Notes: a model not told the origin generated them from the sequence alone. Shown: positions 52,607 to 62,600, numbered from the stretch's first letter. The stretch is DNA of 64,000 nt from an uncultured Ruminiclostridium sp. (GCA_947627695.1 CANQXF010000004.1:119398-183397), one strand, 5' to 3'. Numbers and translations are program-made.

Positions 52607-53575
52607 ATGAACAAAAACTGCGGTGCGCCCGATATTTTTCGGTGCGCTGCGGCTGTTCTGGTGATAATGATACATGCCCTGCCATTTGAGCAGATAAATA
52701 TGGGACTGAACTTTTTCACCGTTCACGTCCTTGGCAGGATAGCCGTGCCGTTCTTCTTTATGGTGACGGGGCAGTTCACAGACTTTTCCTCCCCTTGGAA
52801 ACATCTGAAAAAGACCTGCGTTATGTACCTTGCGGCGACTGCGCTGTATATCCCTTTGGCAGTAGGTGGAGGAGCGCTGAACGACCCCTGGGATATACCG
52901 AAAGCCATTTTTATCGACGGGATATATTATCATCTATGGTATTTTCCCGCAAGCATTTTCGGGATAATCCTGCTTTACCTCCTGCAAAAGCGGCTTTCCT
53001 CGGATAAAATATTTATAGTCTGCACAGCGGTGTACGCTCTGGGACTTCTGGGGAACAGCTGGTTCGGGCTGGTGGAAAGCGTACCCATCCTGTCGGATAT
53101 TTACAACGAGATAAACAGCAGGATACTTATGGCTCCCCTTTTTATGGCTATGGGAATGGCGGCGGGAAGAAAGGAGCATTTCCGCCCCAATATCTGCCTT
53201 ACGGGATTTCTCACAGGCTTTGCCCTGATGACTGCCGAGGCGGTACTGCTGAAAGGCTTTATCTCCGACGTGGAGGCGGACAGGCACAGTATGTATTTAT
53301 TCCTGCCCATAACGATGTGGTTTTTGTACGGACTGCTTAACGCCTATGAGGTAAAGCAAAGACCGTACCTGCGTAAGATAACTGCTGTCGTCTACATAAT
53401 CCACCCTGCGGTGATAGGTCTTGCCCGCCGTATTCCCATAGGATTCATTTCACAGAACAGCCTTGTAAGATTTATTTTTTCCGTCCTTGCGTCATTTGCC
53501 GCAGGCGCGTTGATACATCTGGCGTATCAGAGGCTCCCTGCGCTGCTCGTTTCCTGCGGGAAAAAGAAAAGCTGA
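52607..53575 (+). CDS. Acyltransferase family 3 membrane protein
   Basis: This 322-aa integral membrane protein has about ten helices. The opening PDIFRCAAAVLVIMIHALPFEQ with the conserved His near residue 22 and GRIAVPFFFMVTGQF match the Acyl_transf_3 family, which transfers acyl groups to envelope sugars or, in VanT-like relatives, forms the membrane part of a racemase. There is no fused racemase domain here. The RBS GAGGAAGG is within the end of the preceding gene, 2 bases apart, so it belongs to the ECF sigma operon and is a likely envelope-stress effector. Confidence 0.82.
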   Translation: MNKNCGAPDIFRCAAAVLVIMIHALPFEQINMGLNFFTVHVLGRIAVPFFFMVTGQFTDFSSPWKHLKKTCVMYLAATALYIPLAVGGGALNDPWDIPKAIFIDGIYYHLWYFPASIFGIILLYLLQKRLSSDKIFIVCTAVYALGLLGNSWFGLVESVPILSDIYNEINSRILMAPLFMAMGMAAGRKEHFRPNICLTGFLTGFALMTAEAVLLKGFISDVEADRHSMYLFLPITMWFLYGLLNAYEVKQRPYLRKITAVVYIIHPAVIGLARRIPIGFISQNSLVRFIFSVLASFAAGALIHLAYQRLPALLVSCGKKKS

Positions 53576-53607
53576 TGGTTTCACTCCTCTCACGTTTTTT
53601 ATATATA

Positions 53608-53641
53608 GAAAGAGAAAGCCTTGGTTGGGGCTTTCTCTTTC
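53608..53641. terminator. Bidirectional terminator
   Basis: GAAAGAGAAAGCC-loop-GGCTTTCTCTTTC with a T-rich side in both directions, between the convergent acyltransferase and doc genes. Confidence 0.85.
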
Positions 53642-53672
53642 TTTAATGAATATTAAAACAGATGTGATAAAT

Positions 53673-54050
53673 TTAAAGCTGGTGTTCCAAAATCCATTGA
53701 AACAAATCGCTGAACGACAATTCCCCTGCGGCGATTTTCCAAAAGACGTCCGACAGTTCTTTTTGCGTATATTCAAGCTCTATCCCGTTCAGCGCAAGAA
53801 ATACGAGCATAACGTGCGCACCTGTTCTTTTGTTTCCGTCAACAAATGCATGGTTGGAAACGAGCCCGTATCCCAGCCGTGCGGCTTTTTGCTGTATTGA
53901 CGGAAAGCTCTCCACGCCGTCAAAGGTTTGGAACGGTGCGTTCAGCGCTGATTCCAGAAGTGCGTCGTCCCTTAATCCCTGCGTGCCGCCCGTTTGTTCA
54001 ATAAGCTGAGAATGGAGCGCAATAACCTGTTCTTTGGAGAGAATTATCAT
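53673..54050 (-). CDS. doc: Doc-type toxin (Fic fold), death-on-curing family
   Basis: This 125-aa protein has the Doc/Fic motif HAFVDGNKRTGAHVML near residues 63-78. Doc proteins inactivate elongation factor Tu by phosphorylation. The N-terminal LSKEQVIALHSQLIEQTGGTQGLRDDALLESAL is also typical of the family. All key residues (His, Asp, Asn, Lys, Arg) are present. The ATG overlaps the antitoxin stop as ATGA. It ends near a bidirectional terminator. It lies between core genes with no mobile element signs. Confidence 0.92.
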   Translation of the reverse strand: MIILSKEQVIALHSQLIEQTGGTQGLRDDALLESALNAPFQTFDGVESFPSIQQKAARLGYGLVSNHAFVDGNKRTGAHVMLVFLALNGIELEYTQKELSDVFWKIAAGELSFSDLFQWILEHQL

Positions 54051-54289
54051 TTTGACAGCTCCTCATAAGCCTCACGGTTCTTTTCAATAAGCCGCTTTGA
54101 GATATCAGACAGCTTTTCATCGTCCGCAAGCTGTTCTTCCTCGGCTTTTTCAAATTCCACAAGAAGATAACGAGGGACGTTGTTTTTAAGGATAATTACC
54201 GAGCCGTTCTCGTCCACCATTCTGGCAACACGGGAAAAATTCTGATTAGCCTCGGTTATCGATACAAGATTTTTCGTATTAACGTTCAT
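54047..54289 (-). CDS. Phd/YefM-type antitoxin
   Basis: This 80-aa antitoxin has an N-terminal DNA-binding fold, MNVNTKNLVSITEANQNFSRVARMVDENGSVIILKNNVPRYLLVEF, which matches Phd/YefM proteins. The acidic C-terminus (FEKAEEEQLADDEKLSDISKRLIEKNREAYEELSK) would wrap the toxin. ATG 54289 is chosen because a perfect AGGAGG lies 7 bases upstream; the ORF-track start at 54328 is within the promoter. It is first in the pair, and the palindrome at its promoter suggests autorepression. Confidence 0.88.
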   Translation of the reverse strand: MNVNTKNLVSITEANQNFSRVARMVDENGSVIILKNNVPRYLLVEFEKAEEEQLADDEKLSDISKRLIEKNREAYEELSK

Positions 54290-54316
54290 AAGAGGAACCT
54301 CCTTTTTTGTAATAAT

Positions 54317-54353
54317 ATTATAACACAAAAATAGGAGAAATTCAACCTATTTT
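54317..54353 (-). promoter_or_regulatory. Toxin-antitoxin promoter with operator palindrome
   Basis: On the minus strand TTGAAT (54345-54340), a 17-base spacer and TATAAT (54322-54317). The inverted repeat AAAATAGG-N10-CCTATTTT (54328-54353) covers the -35 box and most of the spacer, as expected for Phd-type autoregulation. Confidence 0.8.
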
Positions 54354-54382
54354 CAAAAATTCCAACTATCCACTATCAACTA

Positions 54383-57300
54383 TCAACTATAAACCTTCAA
54401 GAACTCCTCCATACTCTCCAACGCCCCTTCCGCACCGACAGCGACTTTTATATTCACCCGCCCTGTCATATTAAGGCTCACTCTGTCGGGGAGCTTTTCT
54501 GCGGCTTGGCTCATTTTCTCTAAATCAGGCTTTTCAGTGTAAAACAGCAGATTTTCCCCGCTTTGCACTATCTCGTCTATCCCCGCTTTTTCCGCCGATT
54601 TGCGCAGCAGCGCCACCTGGATAAGCCCATATACCGACTTGGGAACGTCCCCGTAGCGGTCGATAAGCTCGTCTGTCACGTCCATAGCGTCCTGCTGTGT
54701 CTTTATCATAGCTATCCTGCGGTAGCAGGTTATCCTTTGGGCGGAGCTTGGAACGTAGCTTTCGGGAATGTAGGCGTTTATCTTTATATCTACAAGACAT
54801 TCCTTGGGAGCAGCTTCCTCCGCGCCGTCGCGCTCCTTTACCGCCTCGTCAAGGAGCTTCAAATACATATCGTACCCCACTGCGGTAAGGTGTCCCGACT
54901 GGCTCGCCCCCAAAATCGAGCCTGCGCCCCTTATTTCCAGGTCACGCATAGCTATCCTGAAACCGCTGCCAAATTTTGTAAATTCCCGTATCGCCTCAAG
55001 GCGCTTGGAGGCGATCTCCGACAGCTCCTTTCCTCTTTTGAAGGTAAAGTAGGCGTAAGCGCGGCGGTTTGTGCGCCCCACGCGCCCTCTAAGCTGGTGG
55101 AGCTGTGCCAGCCCCATATTTTCCGCATTTTCGATTATCAGCGTGTTCACATTGGGAACGTCAACGCCTGTTTCAATTATGGTAGTGCAGACCAGCAGAT
55201 TTATTTCCCCACTGAGCAGTCTGCCCCACACCTGTAATAATTCCTCCTCGTCCATCTTCCCGTGAGCAATACCGATAGACGCTTCGGGAATAAGTTCGTG
55301 CAGCTTTGCGGCACAGGAAACTATGCTTTCCACCCTGTTGTGAATATAGTATACCTGCCCGTTGCGGCGCAGTTCCTTGTTTATCGCAGAGGCGACTATC
55401 CCCCAGTCATGCTCCATAACGTAGGTGGTTATAGGCTGTCTGTCCTGCGGCGGCGTTTCAATAACGCTCATATCCCTTATCCCCGTCATCGCCATATTCA
55501 GCGTTCGGGGGATAGGCGTTGCGGAAAGCGTCAGAATGTCCACCCCTGCGAACATCTCCTTGAACCGTTCCTTGTGAGCAACGCCGAACCGCTGTTCCTC
55601 GTCGATTATCACCAGCCCTAAGTCCTTGAACACCACGTCCTTCTGTACAAGGCGGTGTGTTCCAATAACTATATCTATAATGCCTTTTTTCAAGTCCTCA
55701 AGGACTTTTTTCTGCTCCTTGGGAGTGACGAAGCGGGAGAGCAGGGCTATTCTGAAGGGATACCCCTCCATTCTCCTGAGAACGGTCTGATAATGCTGCC
55801 AGGCAAGCACCGTCGTGGGACAAAGCAGGGCGCATTGTTTTCCGTCCATAACGCACTTGAACGCTCCCCGCAAAGCGACTTCCGTCTTGCCGAAGCCCAC
55901 GTCCCCGCAAAGCAGTCTGTCCATAGGCGCTTCTCGCTCCATATCCGATTTTATCTCGGCGGAACAGCGTAGCTGGTCGTCCGTTTCAACGTAGTCGAAG
56001 CGGTTCTCAAACTCGTCCTGCTCAATGCTGTCGGGGGAAAAGGCAAAGCCCTTGCTCCTCATTCGCTTGGCGTAAAGCTCCGCCAGCTCTGCCGCCATTT
56101 CCTTTGCGGCGGCTTTGGCTCTGGTTTTGGTCTTTTGCCACTGGTCGGTGTGGAGCTTTGACAGCTTCACCGTGGTTGCGTCCGCACTTCCGATATAGCG
56201 GGAGATCATATCAAGCTGTGTGACGGGAACATAAAGCACGTCAGTCCCCGCATACTTTATCCTGATATAATCCTTTGCAACGCCGCCGTCGCGGATATTC
56301 TGCACTCCCTCAAAAACGCCGATACCGTAGGTGTTGTGTACCACCAGATCCCCCACCGCTATTTCGTCCAGTGAATTGATTATCTCCGCTTTCTTCCGCC
56401 TTGGAGCAGCTTTTTTTATGCTGGTCACCGCCGTGTGGGAAATGCACAGGTACTTTGCGTCGGGATAGTCAAATCCCGCCGACAGCATTCCGGGAATAAC
56501 GTAGACCTTGTTCCTCACAGGCTTTTGGGGATTTGTGGAGAAAACGGCGTCAAAGCCGTCCTTTTTCAGGTCGTCGGAAAGGGTCTTCGCCGCCTTTTCC
56601 GTCCCCGCAAAAACAGCGGCGGCGTAGCCCTGTTCAAGATAGTCGGTGAGCTGTTCGTTCAAGACGGCATATTCCCCACTCCAGAGAGAAACGGAGTTCG
56701 CCCTTACGGGAATGATGTTTTCCAGCTCTATCCCGCCGCCCCGCAGGAAATTGTCAAGATAAAGGCGCAGCTTTGCGATGAGCTTTTCGCTGTATTCGGG
56801 GCGGGTGAGGTAGTATTTGTCCAGCCCCTTGCAGATAGCCCCCTCCTCAAGCAGCAGCTTTAAGTCCTCGTTATGCTGTGACAATGCCCCTTTCAGCGTT
56901 TCGTTGCAACCCGAATTTTCACACACCACAACGCAGTTGACGTAATCAAAAACGCTTGCAGGGTTCGGGACGTACAGCGGGAAAAATTTGTCCCCCGTAG
57001 GCGTTATCCCGCCCTTAATGCGGGAAAGATCCCTGTTCAAGTTTTTCTTGACCCTGTCGGCATTTTTCCCCTTTTGCTTTGCGATAAGCGCTTCAAGCCT
57101 TTCCGCAAGCTCCTCCGAGGTGCAGAGCATTTCCGTGCAGGGAGCGATGTGAAGCTCGTCTATGCTGTCGGTGCGCCGCTGTGTTTCTATATCAAAATAG
57201 GAGAGCGTGTCTATCTCGTCCCCCCAGAACTCTACCCGCACAGGCTTTTCGCTGTTCACGGGAAAAACGTCAAGGATAGCCCCTCGGCGGGAAAACTGCC

Positions 57301-57814
57301 CTCTACCCTCAACTGCGTCAAAGCGGGAAAATCCCGAAGCGGCAAGTGTTTGCGTCAGCCCATCAAGAGAAATTTCCTCCCCCTGCTTTAAGGTCACACA
57401 ATGCGCTTTCAGCATTTCGGCGGGAACGGTGAGCTGCGCCGCCGCGTCAGGCGAGCATACCGCCATAGGCAAGCTCCCGCTGAGCAAGCGGTAAAGCACC
57501 TCTATCCTGCGCCCCGTGTAGTCCCCCGTGGTCGCCTCCACCTGGGTCAAAGTCAGGTCCTTTGCAGGGAACAGCATAGCCGTTTCCCTGCCGCTGAAGG
57601 TGTTTATGTCGGCGGTAAGGCGGGCGGCGTCCGCCTCGCTTTTCGTTATAACCAGCACGGGCGCCTGCCCGCTGTACGCCAGCCTTGACAGCAAATGCGC
57701 CTTGTGTATTCCCGCAAGTCCTGTCACCATCGAGGGGCGGGCGGGATTTTTCAGCGCCTTTTCGGCTCTCACAAATTCGGGGATATTCTGCGCCGCTGCG
57801 GAAAAGAAGTCCAT
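54383..57814 (-). CDS. mfd: Transcription-repair coupling factor Mfd
   Basis: This 1143-aa ATP-dependent translocase removes stalled RNA polymerase and recruits UvrA. It has a UvrB-homology region at ~1-230, an RNA polymerase interaction domain near 475-540 (VGDLVVHNTYGIGVFEG), helicase motifs (LLCGDVGFGKTEVALRGAFKC, DEEQRFGV, LSATPIPRTL, IIETGVDVPNVNTLII, QLRGRVGR) and a TRCF C-terminal domain. Length is normal. The last residues KVYS and stop TGA are read from an ATAGTTGATAGTTGATAG intergenic repeat, similar to the end of mecA. It begins at 57814 with AAAGGACAG upstream. Confidence 0.97.
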   Translation of the reverse strand: MDFFSAAAQNIPEFVRAEKALKNPARPSMVTGLAGIHKAHLLSRLAYSGQAPVLVITKSEADAARLTADINTFSGRETAMLFPAKDLTLTQVEATTGDYTGRRIEVLYRLLSGSLPMAVCSPDAAAQLTVPAEMLKAHCVTLKQGEEISLDGLTQTLAASGFSRFDAVEGRGQFSRRGAILDVFPVNSEKPVRVEFWGDEIDTLSYFDIETQRRTDSIDELHIAPCTEMLCTSEELAERLEALIAKQKGKNADRVKKNLNRDLSRIKGGITPTGDKFFPLYVPNPASVFDYVNCVVVCENSGCNETLKGALSQHNEDLKLLLEEGAICKGLDKYYLTRPEYSEKLIAKLRLYLDNFLRGGGIELENIIPVRANSVSLWSGEYAVLNEQLTDYLEQGYAAAVFAGTEKAAKTLSDDLKKDGFDAVFSTNPQKPVRNKVYVIPGMLSAGFDYPDAKYLCISHTAVTSIKKAAPRRKKAEIINSLDEIAVGDLVVHNTYGIGVFEGVQNIRDGGVAKDYIRIKYAGTDVLYVPVTQLDMISRYIGSADATTVKLSKLHTDQWQKTKTRAKAAAKEMAAELAELYAKRMRSKGFAFSPDSIEQDEFENRFDYVETDDQLRCSAEIKSDMEREAPMDRLLCGDVGFGKTEVALRGAFKCVMDGKQCALLCPTTVLAWQHYQTVLRRMEGYPFRIALLSRFVTPKEQKKVLEDLKKGIIDIVIGTHRLVQKDVVFKDLGLVIIDEEQRFGVAHKERFKEMFAGVDILTLSATPIPRTLNMAMTGIRDMSVIETPPQDRQPITTYVMEHDWGIVASAINKELRRNGQVYYIHNRVESIVSCAAKLHELIPEASIGIAHGKMDEEELLQVWGRLLSGEINLLVCTTIIETGVDVPNVNTLIIENAENMGLAQLHQLRGRVGRTNRRAYAYFTFKRGKELSEIASKRLEAIREFTKFGSGFRIAMRDLEIRGAGSILGASQSGHLTAVGYDMYLKLLDEAVKERDGAEEAAPKECLVDIKINAYIPESYVPSSAQRITCYRRIAMIKTQQDAMDVTDELIDRYGDVPKSVYGLIQVALLRKSAEKAGIDEIVQSGENLLFYTEKPDLEKMSQAAEKLPDRVSLNMTGRVNIKVAVGAEGALESMEEFLKVYS

Positions 57815-57844
57815 TTTCTCTGTCCTTTCGGAAATTATTTCGGA

Positions 57845-57885
57845 AACGACAACAGGGGCGTAAAATCGCTTTACGCCCTGTCGTT
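57845..57885. other. Long hairpin between mfd and the ECF S component
   Basis: AACGACA(A)CAGGGGCGTAAA-ATCGC-TTTACGCCCTGTCGTT forms a stem of about 17 bp with one bulge. It lies 31 bases past the S component stop and 31 bases upstream of mfd, both on the minus strand. There is no T-run, so processing or attenuation are alternatives to termination. Confidence 0.6.
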
Positions 57886-57915
57886 ATTTGGTTTTTTGCG
57901 GGATAATGCGGTGAT

Positions 57916-58530
57916 TTACGCCGCTATTTTCTTCTTCACCAGATTTATGATAGCAACTATCACGGAAGAAAGCACCATATTTATGGCAAGCTCTACAAGG
58001 AAGTTAAGTCCCACCATGCCTATAAAAATGTATGCAAACGCATTCTGAAATCCTGCGTCAACGCCCCACTGCTCAATAGTGGGGAGGAAAAATACAAGGC
58101 AGCCGAGAATAAATATTCCCGTGTTCACAACAGGAGCAGTAACGCCTGAGGCAATTACCGCCACAAGCTGATTTTTCCTGCTTATCGCCCTGTAAACGAG
58201 CCCTGCGGCAATGCCCGCCACAGTGCCTTTAAGTATAACGGTGACGATAGTGCCGGGAATATTCACCGCCAGAAACGCCGCCGCGTCCCCTGTCAGCAGA
58301 ACAACTACGCTGAACACAAAGCCCAGCCACGCTCCCGCTTTCCAGCCGTATAATGCCGCTCCGACTATTATCGGCGCCAGGACGAGAGTAATGCTGAAAG
58401 GACCGAATTTTATGCTGACCGCAAGCCATTGTAAAACAACGATTATCGCCGTCAGCAGCCCCATACCTACAACGGTAAAGGTCTTGTCCGAGCTCCAGCT
58501 CGAACCTTTTTTTGTTTTTGTTTCTTCCAT
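57916..58530 (-). CDS. ECF transporter S component, probably pantothenate
   Basis: This 204-aa membrane protein has six helices. The N-terminus MEETKTKKGSSWSSDKTFTVVGMGLLTAIIVVLQWLAV, then FGPFSITLVLAPIIVGAALYGWKAGAWLGFVFSVVVLLTG and VNIPGTIVTVILKGTVAGIAAGLVYR fit the S-component fold, in which a small membrane protein captures a vitamin and uses a shared energising module. No EcfA/EcfT is in the window. The gene sits beside coaX, which phosphorylates pantothenate, so pantothenate is the best guess. It starts behind AAGGAG. Confidence 0.75.
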   Translation of the reverse strand: MEETKTKKGSSWSSDKTFTVVGMGLLTAIIVVLQWLAVSIKFGPFSITLVLAPIIVGAALYGWKAGAWLGFVFSVVVLLTGDAAAFLAVNIPGTIVTVILKGTVAGIAAGLVYRAISRKNQLVAVIASGVTAPVVNTGIFILGCLVFFLPTIEQWGVDAGFQNAFAYIFIGMVGLNFLVELAINMVLSSVIVAIINLVKKKIAA

Positions 58531-58908
58531 TTGGAACTCCTTTGCTGAAGCCGGAGTTGGCAGTTGACAGTGTACAGTGCACAGTGCATAGTTATGGTGT
58601 CCGCTTCGCGGACGGATTTAAAGAAAGGGGGTACTGATTTTTACCGTTTAACTTTAAAATTCCTTTTGCGAAGCAAAAGCACCTTAACTTTTCACTTTGC
58701 ACTCATAACCGTTAACTGTATTTCCGTGCCTCGCGGGTTTTATATTAACGGCTTACGCCGTGAACCCCGAATGACAGTGTAAAGTGTACAGTGCATAGTG
58801 CACAGTTATGTAGACGGATTTAAAGTAACAGGTATTGATTTGCACCTGTCAATCCTAAATCTGTCGCCGTAGGCGACACCACAACTTTTCACTTTGCACT
58901 CATAACTT
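58531..58908. repeat. Intergenic short-repeat region between coaX and the S component
   Basis: No gene is supported. TTGACAGTGTACAGTGCACAGTGCATAGTTATGGTGTCCGCTTCGCGGACGGATTT opens the region, AGTGTAAAGTGTACAGTGCATAGTGCACAGTTATG lies near 58775-58810, and ACTTTTCACTTTGCACTCATAAC occurs twice (near 58687 and 58884). The same type of text is found at 42850-43016, 9625-9760 and 1295-1335. Confidence 0.75.
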
Positions 58909-59682
58909 TTAACTGTTTTTCCTGTTCTTGTTATAGATTATCCTCATTCCCTCCATCACCAACTGCGGATCCACCGCAAAATCGTGACGGCAGTAGTCCC
59001 TGAGTACGGAGATAAACCCTCCCGTACCCACTACCGAGGCGTCTTCACCTAACTTTTCCTTGAACCTGTCAATAAAGCTGTCCAGCATGCCCGCATGACC
59101 GTAAAGCACGCCTGAGCGCATACAGTCAACGGTATTCTTCCCTATGACCTCGGTCTTACCCTCAAGGCTTATCATAGGCAGACTTGCAGTGCCGCCTGCC
59201 AGCGCCTCAAGTGATATCTTCACTCCGGGAGCGATAATGCCACCTATCATAGCGCCGTTCTTGTCCACGGCGTACACCTTTGTTGCAGTCCCTAAATCTA
59301 TTACTATGCAGGGCAGAGGATATAATTCCTTCGCCGCCGCCGCTCCGCAGGCAAGGTCCGCACCGAGAGAGGACGGGTCGTCTATGAGAATGTTCAGCCC
59401 CGTCTTTATCCCTGCGCCCACCATAAGGGGAGTTATCCCCAAAAGCCTTTGTACAGCAATTTTAAGCTGGTCGGAAACGGGCGCAACGACTGAGGAAATA
59501 ACTGCTCCGTCTATTTTTTTCTTATCGATTTCGTACAGGTAGAATATCTGCTCCAGCATCACCGAATACTGGTCCGCCATACGGCGGCTGTTGGTGTCGG
59601 CTCTCGATTCAAACAGCAGCTTTTCCCCGTCGAACACGCCAAAAACTATATTAGTATTGCCTATATCAACTGCAAGTATCAT
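58909..59682 (-). CDS. coaX: Type III pantothenate kinase
   Basis: This 257-aa cytoplasmic enzyme makes 4'-phosphopantothenate, the first step of CoA synthesis, with no feedback by CoA. The opening LAVDIGNTNIVFGVFDGEKL holds the phosphate-binding motif with the catalytic Asp, followed by DLGTATKVYAVDKNGAMIGGIIAPG and GTGGFISVL. The usual GxDR motif reads GADLACGAAAA, so the Arg is replaced. The gene starts 6 bases after the yfhO stop and is probably in the csbB-yfhO-coaX operon. Its stop is next to repeat sequence. Confidence 0.94.
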   Translation of the reverse strand: MILAVDIGNTNIVFGVFDGEKLLFESRADTNSRRMADQYSVMLEQIFYLYEIDKKKIDGAVISSVVAPVSDQLKIAVQRLLGITPLMVGAGIKTGLNILIDDPSSLGADLACGAAAAKELYPLPCIVIDLGTATKVYAVDKNGAMIGGIIAPGVKISLEALAGGTASLPMISLEGKTEVIGKNTVDCMRSGVLYGHAGMLDSFIDRFKEKLGEDASVVGTGGFISVLRDYCRHDFAVDPQLVMEGMRIIYNKNRKNS

Positions 59683-59688
59683 TGTAGC

Positions 59689-62600
59689 TTATTCGTCCTC
59701 TCCGCCGTCGCCTTCGGCTTTGTCCTCATCTTCGCTTTCCTCGTCGGAGTCTTCCTCCTCAAAGACCTCCTCGTCGATATCGTCGGTATCCTCGTCGTCG
59801 ATGTCGTCAATATCCTCGTCCTCATCGTCGGGGAGCAGCTCCTCGTCATTTCCAACGCCGAGGGTCTGTATGGTTATTATCTCGCCGTCGTCCTCGTCCT
59901 CGTCGTCGCCGTCCGCAATGCGTCTTTGCCTGCGCTCCTCCTTGTCGGCATTTATCTGCTGAGTGAGCAGCTGTATAGCCTCACCGCTGTAAATTCTGCG
60001 CAGATGCGCCCTGCGCTTTGCCCTGTCAACGGGATTGCGCTTGAGCCAGAGAACGATAAGTCCAATGAATATCAGAACGCCCGCCGCCGAAAGCATTAAC
60101 GCCTCGGGATAGCCCGCAGTGGTGAACTTCATCTCAACGGTATGCTTTCCCGTTGAAAGGGGAACTGCGATAAGGGAATCAAGCACCTCAAAATGCTCTG
60201 TCTTTACCCCGTCGACGTAAACCTCCCAGCCCTCTTCCTCGGGAATAGTGGTGAAGAAGGTCTGGTCTGCGCCGCAGTTTACCTCCGTCACTATGTCGGT
60301 GGTGGACTTTTTGTAGCAGTTGGTCTCGGCGTTCATCTCGTTCAGCTTTGTGAGCGCCGCTTTCATCTCTTCCTCGTCGCCCACGGCAAATTCCGCCCTG
60401 CGGAAGTAGAGATTGTCCTTTGTCAAGGTCATAATGACGGTGATATCTTCGCCCTCGGCAAACTCGCCGAAATCTCTCATATAGTTGTTGTCGCCCTCAA
60501 AATACTGCCCCTCGTCCTGACCGTTCACCGTCAGCTTTATAGTGCGCTCGTAGGTGGAGGGCAGGTACATATAAAGATGTCCCGCCTTGGGCATCTTAAA
60601 GGTGTAGGTAAGACTTGCGGTCTGACCCGCCGTCGCTACCTTAAAGCTGTAATGGTCGTCGCTGGTGTGACCCTGCGTCAGGTTGTGCATATCCATATCA
60701 GGGTCGTCTACCATAGTGTAATATTGATGTTCCTCGCCGATAAGGGCGTTGAGCAGCTGGGTCTGTGCGGCAAACGGGTCGTACTGCTCCAGCTCCAGAT
60801 CCTGTATATCGTTGCTCACCATATAGTTTATGGGAAGAGCGTACTGATTTTCGTTTACGTTTATATCCATACCGGTCTTTACGTCGCCTGTGGTGTTGTT
60901 CACCGTGGTAAGCTCGTACTTAACGCCGAAAATGCTCTTAGTTATCAGCGTTGCGCCGCTGTATCTGGTGTAGTGGCTCCTTGCGGTAAAGCCGAGGCGT
61001 TTCAGCAGCTCGATAGGCTTTGCGTTCAGGGTGGAGGAGGAGTGGGAAAGACCGTAAGCTCCGATAGCAAGCGGGTCGTTCACCGTGCGGAACATCAGCT
61101 TTTCTATCCTGTAAAAGCCGTCGTCCTTTGCCTTTATCTCGTTCACCTTGTCCCTCAGCGGGATTATAACGTCAACGTAGCTGTCGTGGTTGGAGTAAAC
61201 TATGTCCCTGTCCTGGGTGTGTATCTGTCCCACGGTGTTATACATAGCTTCTCCGCAGATAACTACCAAAAGGACTATTGAAAGCACTCTGGTGCGGTTG
61301 CGCCGCAGATCGTAGTTAAAGCCCTTGCGAAGCTGCAAAAGTATCGCCGTAATGGTAAATGCGATAAGCATAGCGGGAAGAATTACCGAGAAGTTGTCCA
61401 GCGTATCTCTGCCGTTGTTAAGGTCGGCAACGAAGTTGTCCACGTTCTCCTGATATATCATCACCGCTATCCATGCAGCGCAGGTGCCGCCGATAACGCC
61501 TGTGGACGCCTTTTTCAGCTTGTCGAAAGCGGAGGCGGCGCAGACTATCATCAAAAACGACAGAATGAAGGAATAGCGGTAGGGGAGCCAGTTAGGCATC
61601 TGACCGCCGTGCCACATCATATCAACGGGGCGGATATACATACAAAGCACAAGTAAGAGCATTACCGCCGCATAGCCTATCTTTTCCCCCCGCCTGATAT
61701 TTTTATGCAGGAAGTAAGCGGGGAGCAGCAGGATAGTAATTACTCCGCAGTAGATGAAGGGCAGCCCCGTCATTCTCACCGTGTCATAGCTGTTGGGAAG
61801 AATTTTGTCGAAAAGCTCGATAAGCGGGAAGTTTTCCACCAGCTCATAGTTGGGGGTGGAGAACTCGAATTTTCCGTAGGAAAGGGAAACGTAGACGGGG
61901 ATAAGCATGAAGCAGGATATCATCACTGCCGTTACGCCGAGCCCCAGCGCACCGAACATTTTTTTGAAGAAATGGTCTCTCGCCTCTTCCTGCCTTGTGA
62001 TTATCATATAGAACAGGAAGTAGATTATGGAGAAGATAGCCAGCATAAATCCGATGTAGAAGCAGGTGACGAAGGCGTACACCCAGGCTACCACCAGCAG
62101 GCGGAAGCGTCCCTGGTCGATGAACCGTTCAAGCCCAAGGCAGATTATAGGCAGAGCCATAACGCCGTCCAGCCACATAGGGTTCATAGTCTGGACTATC
62201 GTGTAGGCGCAAAGGGCGTAGCATATGCTGAACACAATGACGGTCAGCTTTTTCATCTTCTTTGCCCTTGAAAGGTAAACGGACATACAAAGACCGATAG
62301 CGCCCACCTTGACGCACATCATAGTGAGCAGTCCCTCAAGTATGCAGTTCCTGGGGAACAGCCATACTATCCAGTTGAACGGACTTCCCAGATAATAGCC
62401 GATAATGCCCATCCACTCGCCCGAAAGGTTCCTGCTCCAGGAGTAAAACAGGCTCTCTCCGCCGTAGATGACGTCGTACATATGGTCGTAGTAGTAAACG
62501 TACTGCCCGTTCAGGTCAAGGGAAAGCACGCTTTCCGCCCCAAAGGGCCACACGCCGAAGATGAAATAGCTTACAAGCAGTATCAGAGCAGGCAGGAGAA

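Noticed and set aside
60193-61281. Plus-strand ORF of 362 aa
   Set aside because: Antisense shadow of yfhO with no ribosome binding site or recognisable domain.
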